A stretch of 64,000 nucleotides of DNA from Lentisphaerota bacterium (GTDB lineage Bacteria; Verrucomicrobiota; Lentisphaeria; Victivallales; Victivallaceae), in assembly GCA_015061815.1 (NCBI GenBank), contig SUVW01000005.1:62001-126000 (forward strand). The letters are read 5' to 3'. The notes under the pieces were generated by a model. That model was not told the DNA's origin. It did not search any database and saw only the letters and a program-made list of their open reading frames with translations. Position numbers and translations under genes: made by a program. This document shows positions 61,472 to 64,000 of the stretch, piece by piece; the stretch's first letter is position 1; each line of letters begins with the position of its first letter.

Positions 61472-64000
61472 TTATTTATCTTTTGCAGTCAACTCCTGAT
61501 AGCGTTTCATCAAATCAGCAACAATTTCCGGTTCGGTCATGCTTGGAGCATAGCCGTAGGCTTTCATCACCGCTTTATCATTGGCTTGATGGGCCTTGCG
61601 GAGTTCCAGAGGCATGGTGGTTTCATCATAGAGGGCAGCCAAACTGCAATCCGGATGCAATGCCCGTGCGTCCAAAATCGCCTGGGCAGTCTTGCTGATT
61701 TTGTCGGACAAGTCTGACCAGTCTGACCGGTCGGACGACGGCCACGGGAAATTGTTGTAAACGATTGAAGCGGAATAACGATAACTTGTCCCCAAATATC
61801 CACAGGTAAAACGCATCCATGCCATATGTACGGATGACACCAAAAATCCAAAGTGAAAAAGTGTTGCATCAGGTATGGATAAATTTGCATTTCCACATAT
61901 TACATCTGCGGGTTCAAACCCCATTGGAATATAAAGACGTGATCCCCCTGTATGAGCGGGTACTATAATATAGGAAGTTAGCGATTGACGTATTTCCTGA
62001 AATAAACTTGCATGTAAAGCTGAATTTCTTGTTGCCTTTTTACTGCTTGCCATCCTGAAATCATAAACATTTTTTATTCTGTTTTTTATAAAATTTGATT
62101 TATTTATTTCTGCCGGAGATACTCCATTTAGCCATAAACAGAATCGTAATTTATTGTTTATAAACTCATCTGCACCTACAAAACGATGTATATATTTTTC
62201 AATAAAAGGTTCTCTTTCTATTGCTGTATTCTTCTCTTCTTGAGTCAAAAACAAAAAACCTCCATCTGTCGGTTTGCTTCCATACACCATTTCCGGTACA
62301 TCACACAGCGGTTTATTGCGGCTTTCAATAAAAACATCGGGAGCATCGGTCAAATAGGCGTTGATATTACGGACTGGTACAGATTTGTACGGATTTGTAC
62401 GGATAGAAGAACAATTTTCCGTATTTATCCGTACATTTCCGTTCTCATCCGTATTAAAAATCCGCTTGGGCCTGGCATTGTCTGCTGTCGAAAAACCGAT
62501 GATCACACAATGCACATGAGCCTTGATATTCGCCTCGCTGTCCCAGCGGAAAGTGCGGTGGGCAAAATCTATATGTACTCCGAAACGCTCGTACAACGGT
62601 TTCCACACTCCGGCGACCTGCTCGCCTTGCGTAATGCTGTTGGTTGAAACCAATGCAGTTCGGATAGCATTTCCTTGCATCATCTCTGCTGACTTGAAAT
62701 ACCATGCCGCTACATAGTCGATCTTACCGGCAGTTTTGTATGGCTTGCCTTTTTCATCGACATAAATGTTGAGCATATCCGCTTTCTGTTCGGCTGATTG
62801 CAAAGAATATCCTACAAACGGCGGATTGCCCATGATATAGTTGAGTTTTTCTTTGGGGACTACATCGTTCCAGTCGATCCGGAGAGCATTGGCTTCGATG
62901 ATATTGGCGTAAGATTTGAGAGGCAGGAACTCCAAGTCCAAGTCGACGATGTCTTTGGTGGCTTTCATCATCTGGCTTTCGGCGATCCAGAGAGCGGTTT
63001 TGGCTACAGTCACGGCAAAGTCGTTGATTTCAATACCGTAAAACTGCCCGATACTGACTTTTATCACATCGTCAAAGCCCAGTGCGGTCTGGCCTTCGTT
63101 GATCGTTTTGATACACTCGTTTTCCAGTTTACGCAACGAAAGATATGTTTCAGTAAGAAAATTTCCCGAACCGCACGCCGGATCAAGAAAGTTCAAACTG
63201 GCTATCTTGTCCTGAAAAGCAAAAAGTTTTTTGTTGCGGGTGGTAACAGCTTTCAGCGACAGAATTTCTTCCAGTTCCGCTTTCAAATCATCCAGAAACA
63301 GTGGATCGATAACTTTGTGGATGTTTTCGATACTGGTGTAGTGCATCCCTCCGGAGCGGCGGGTTTCCGGGTTGAGGGTGCTTTCAAAGACTGCTCCGAA
63401 GATAGTCGGACTGATTTCCCGCCAGTCAAAGCGGCTGGCTTCCCCTAATAACAACTCTTTGATTTCATTATCAAACTGCGGGATCTCAATATCAGTTTCA
63501 GCAAAAAGTCCACCGTTGACATACGGAAACGCCGCCAGATCATCGTCCAGATACAAAGATTTGCGTTTATCTTGCGGAGTATCCAAAACTTTGAATAAAT
63601 CTATCAATGCCCGCCGGATATCTCTTGCTTCAAACCGGGTAAGATAATCAGAAAAGAGATTTTTAGCTCCTAAAATTCCGGCATCTTCTGCATAAAGACA
63701 GAATACCAGCCGCACGCAGAGCATATTAAGACTTTTGAGCGTACTTTCAGCAGCGGGATCATTGTAATGTTTCTGGATGGCATCGTAGATCTGCCCCACG
63801 ATTTTTCCGGCATCAATGGATAAATCTTTTTCCCGGGCAATGCGTGCTTTGTGCGTATCTGTCAGGAAATTCAAACGGTGATAATCTTTGGGCAAATCAG
63901 CAAGTTTCAGTATTTCCGGCTCATTGTGCGGATGCTCCATGTCGTGAATGTGGAACTCCTGAAAGTTGCAAACCACGATATAACGGGGCTTCTTGGAAAG
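61472..64000 (-). CDS. MmeI-like class I SAM-dependent DNA methyltransferase / type IIL restriction-modification enzyme, partial
   Basis: The frame is open to the window edge (the visible start reads KKPRYIVVCNFQEFHI), so the true N-terminus is outside; 842 residues are visible. An N-terminal helical spacer precedes the adenine methyltransferase core with DPACGSGNFLTE and the NPPF catalytic motif (IMGNPPFVGY), then a target-recognition region and the C-terminal LYDETTMPLELRKAH block. This order is that of MmeI-type enzymes, in which one protein carries nuclease, methyltransferase and specificity. The nuclease domain, if present, would lie beyond the edge. It could instead be a stand-alone methyltransferase. 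Confidence 0.87.
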   Translation of the reverse strand, partial: LSKKPRYIVVCNFQEFHIHDMEHPHNEPEILKLADLPKDYHRLNFLTDTHKARIAREKDLSIDAGKIVGQIYDAIQKHYNDPAAESTLKSLNMLCVRLVFCLYAEDAGILGAKNLFSDYLTRFEARDIRRALIDLFKVLDTPQDKRKSLYLDDDLAAFPYVNGGLFAETDIEIPQFDNEIKELLLGEASRFDWREISPTIFGAVFESTLNPETRRSGGMHYTSIENIHKVIDPLFLDDLKAELEEILSLKAVTTRNKKLFAFQDKIASLNFLDPACGSGNFLTETYLSLRKLENECIKTINEGQTALGFDDVIKVSIGQFYGIEINDFAVTVAKTALWIAESQMMKATKDIVDLDLEFLPLKSYANIIEANALRIDWNDVVPKEKLNYIMGNPPFVGYSLQSAEQKADMLNIYVDEKGKPYKTAGKIDYVAAWYFKSAEMMQGNAIRTALVSTNSITQGEQVAGVWKPLYERFGVHIDFAHRTFRWDSEANIKAHVHCVIIGFSTADNARPKRIFNTDENGNVRINTENCSSIRTNPYKSVPVRNINAYLTDAPDVFIESRNKPLCDVPEMVYGSKPTDGGFLFLTQEEKNTAIEREPFIEKYIHRFVGADEFINNKLRFCLWLNGVSPAEINKSNFIKNRIKNVYDFRMASSKKATRNSALHASLFQEIRQSLTSYIIVPAHTGGSRLYIPMGFEPADVICGNANLSIPDATLFHFGFLVSSVHMAWMRFTCGYLGTSYRYSASIVYNNFPWPSSDRSDWSDLSDKISKTAQAILDARALHPDCSLAALYDETTMPLELRKAHQANDKAVMKAYGYAPSMTEPEIVADLMKRYQELTAKDK
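61703..61738. repeat. Four 9-bp tandem repeats inside the methyltransferase gene
   Basis: GTCGGACAA, GTCTGACCA, GTCTGACCG, GTCGGACGA follow one another without gaps and encode a reiterated Ser-Asp-X stretch (DRSDWSDLSD) near the C-terminal end of the recognition region. Confidence 0.8.
62379..62455. repeat. Cluster of 10-bp direct and inverted repeats inside the methyltransferase gene
   Basis: GGATTTGTAC-type units repeat at about 62382-62403 and CCGTATTTAT-type units repeat at 62419-62455 on a 10-bp period; the two groups are inverted relative to each other (TACGGAT and ATCCGTA). They encode the NTDENGN/INTEN/IRTNPY part of the protein. Confidence 0.7.

Overview
The window looks like chromosomal DNA from a PVC-superphylum bacterium, most likely a Lentisphaerae/Victivallis-type (or Verrucomicrobia-related) anaerobe. 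That is an inference from several features: a four-gene prepilin/large-protein cassette resembling the 'Verru_Chthon' cassette, FTLIELL-type prepilin leaders without the usual Gly(-1), a GH106-type rhamnosidase-like enzyme plus L-rhamnose isomerase, a HydF/electron-bifurcating redox operon, rubredoxin, and a DUF89/GHL10/S41 gene mix. No ribosomal RNA is present to settle taxonomy. About fifty genes are packed tightly on both strands, many with start/stop overlaps of the ATGA type. Promoters are unusually easy to read: many transcription units begin with TTGNNA - 16-18 bp - TATATT or a close variant.

Layout. 1-2.2 kb (minus): aconitase followed by the start of a nuclease-like gene. 2.3-3.2 kb: creatininase-family amidohydrolase. 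3.2-6.6 kb: an accessory-looking stretch with a zinc-ribbon/ankyrin membrane protein and three exact-period 165-bp repeats that carry copies of the 3' end of the adjacent tRNA-Asn gene, each with its own terminator hairpin. 6.8-14.2 kb (plus): nadB, pcnB, a GHL10-type glycosidase, a DUF89 protein and the periplasmic protease prc. 14.3-17.1 kb: amidohydrolase and M24 peptidase, divergent from an AraC regulator. 17.1-19.3 kb: a PilU-PilT tandem ATPase fusion. 19.6-21.1 kb: an MscS-type TM-helix membrane protein. 21.1-25.9 kb (minus): fmt, RNase G/E, a short uvrC and a polysaccharide deacetylase in one run. 25.9-29.5 kb: folK and a minus-strand nucleotide-sugar operon (UDP-glucuronate decarboxylase, RmlB, 4-epimerase). 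29.7-35.7 kb (plus): the prepilin cassette, followed by thiamine diphosphokinase and rpsU. 36.7-47.9 kb (minus): an eight-gene co-directional run hydF - stnABC-like transhydrogenase - mtaB - lipoprotein - rsmG - GH106. 48.1-50.4 kb (plus): rhaA, folE, dtd. 50.4-55.1 kb (minus): lactate permease, a small frameshifted membrane protein, ppk1, a lipoprotein. 55.2-57.4 kb (plus): aroE, pilD, dCMP deaminase. 57.5-61.3 kb (minus): rubredoxin and an iclR-SDR-FAD oxidoreductase operon. 61.5-64 kb (minus): an MmeI-like DNA methyltransferase/restriction enzyme that runs off the window.

Connected functions. PilD, the PilU-PilT fusion and the prepilin cassette point to a type IV pilus/secretion-like machinery with divergent prepilins. 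HydF plus the NuoE/NuoF/GltD-like trio point to fermentative hydrogen and ferredoxin metabolism. GH106, RhaA and RmlB point to making and using deoxy-sugars. The most novel-looking items are the prepilin cassette, the tRNA-derived 165-bp repeats and the PilU-PilT fusion. Two real small genes (rpsU, rubredoxin), one tRNA and a frameshifted small gene are absent from, or broken in, the supplied ORF track.
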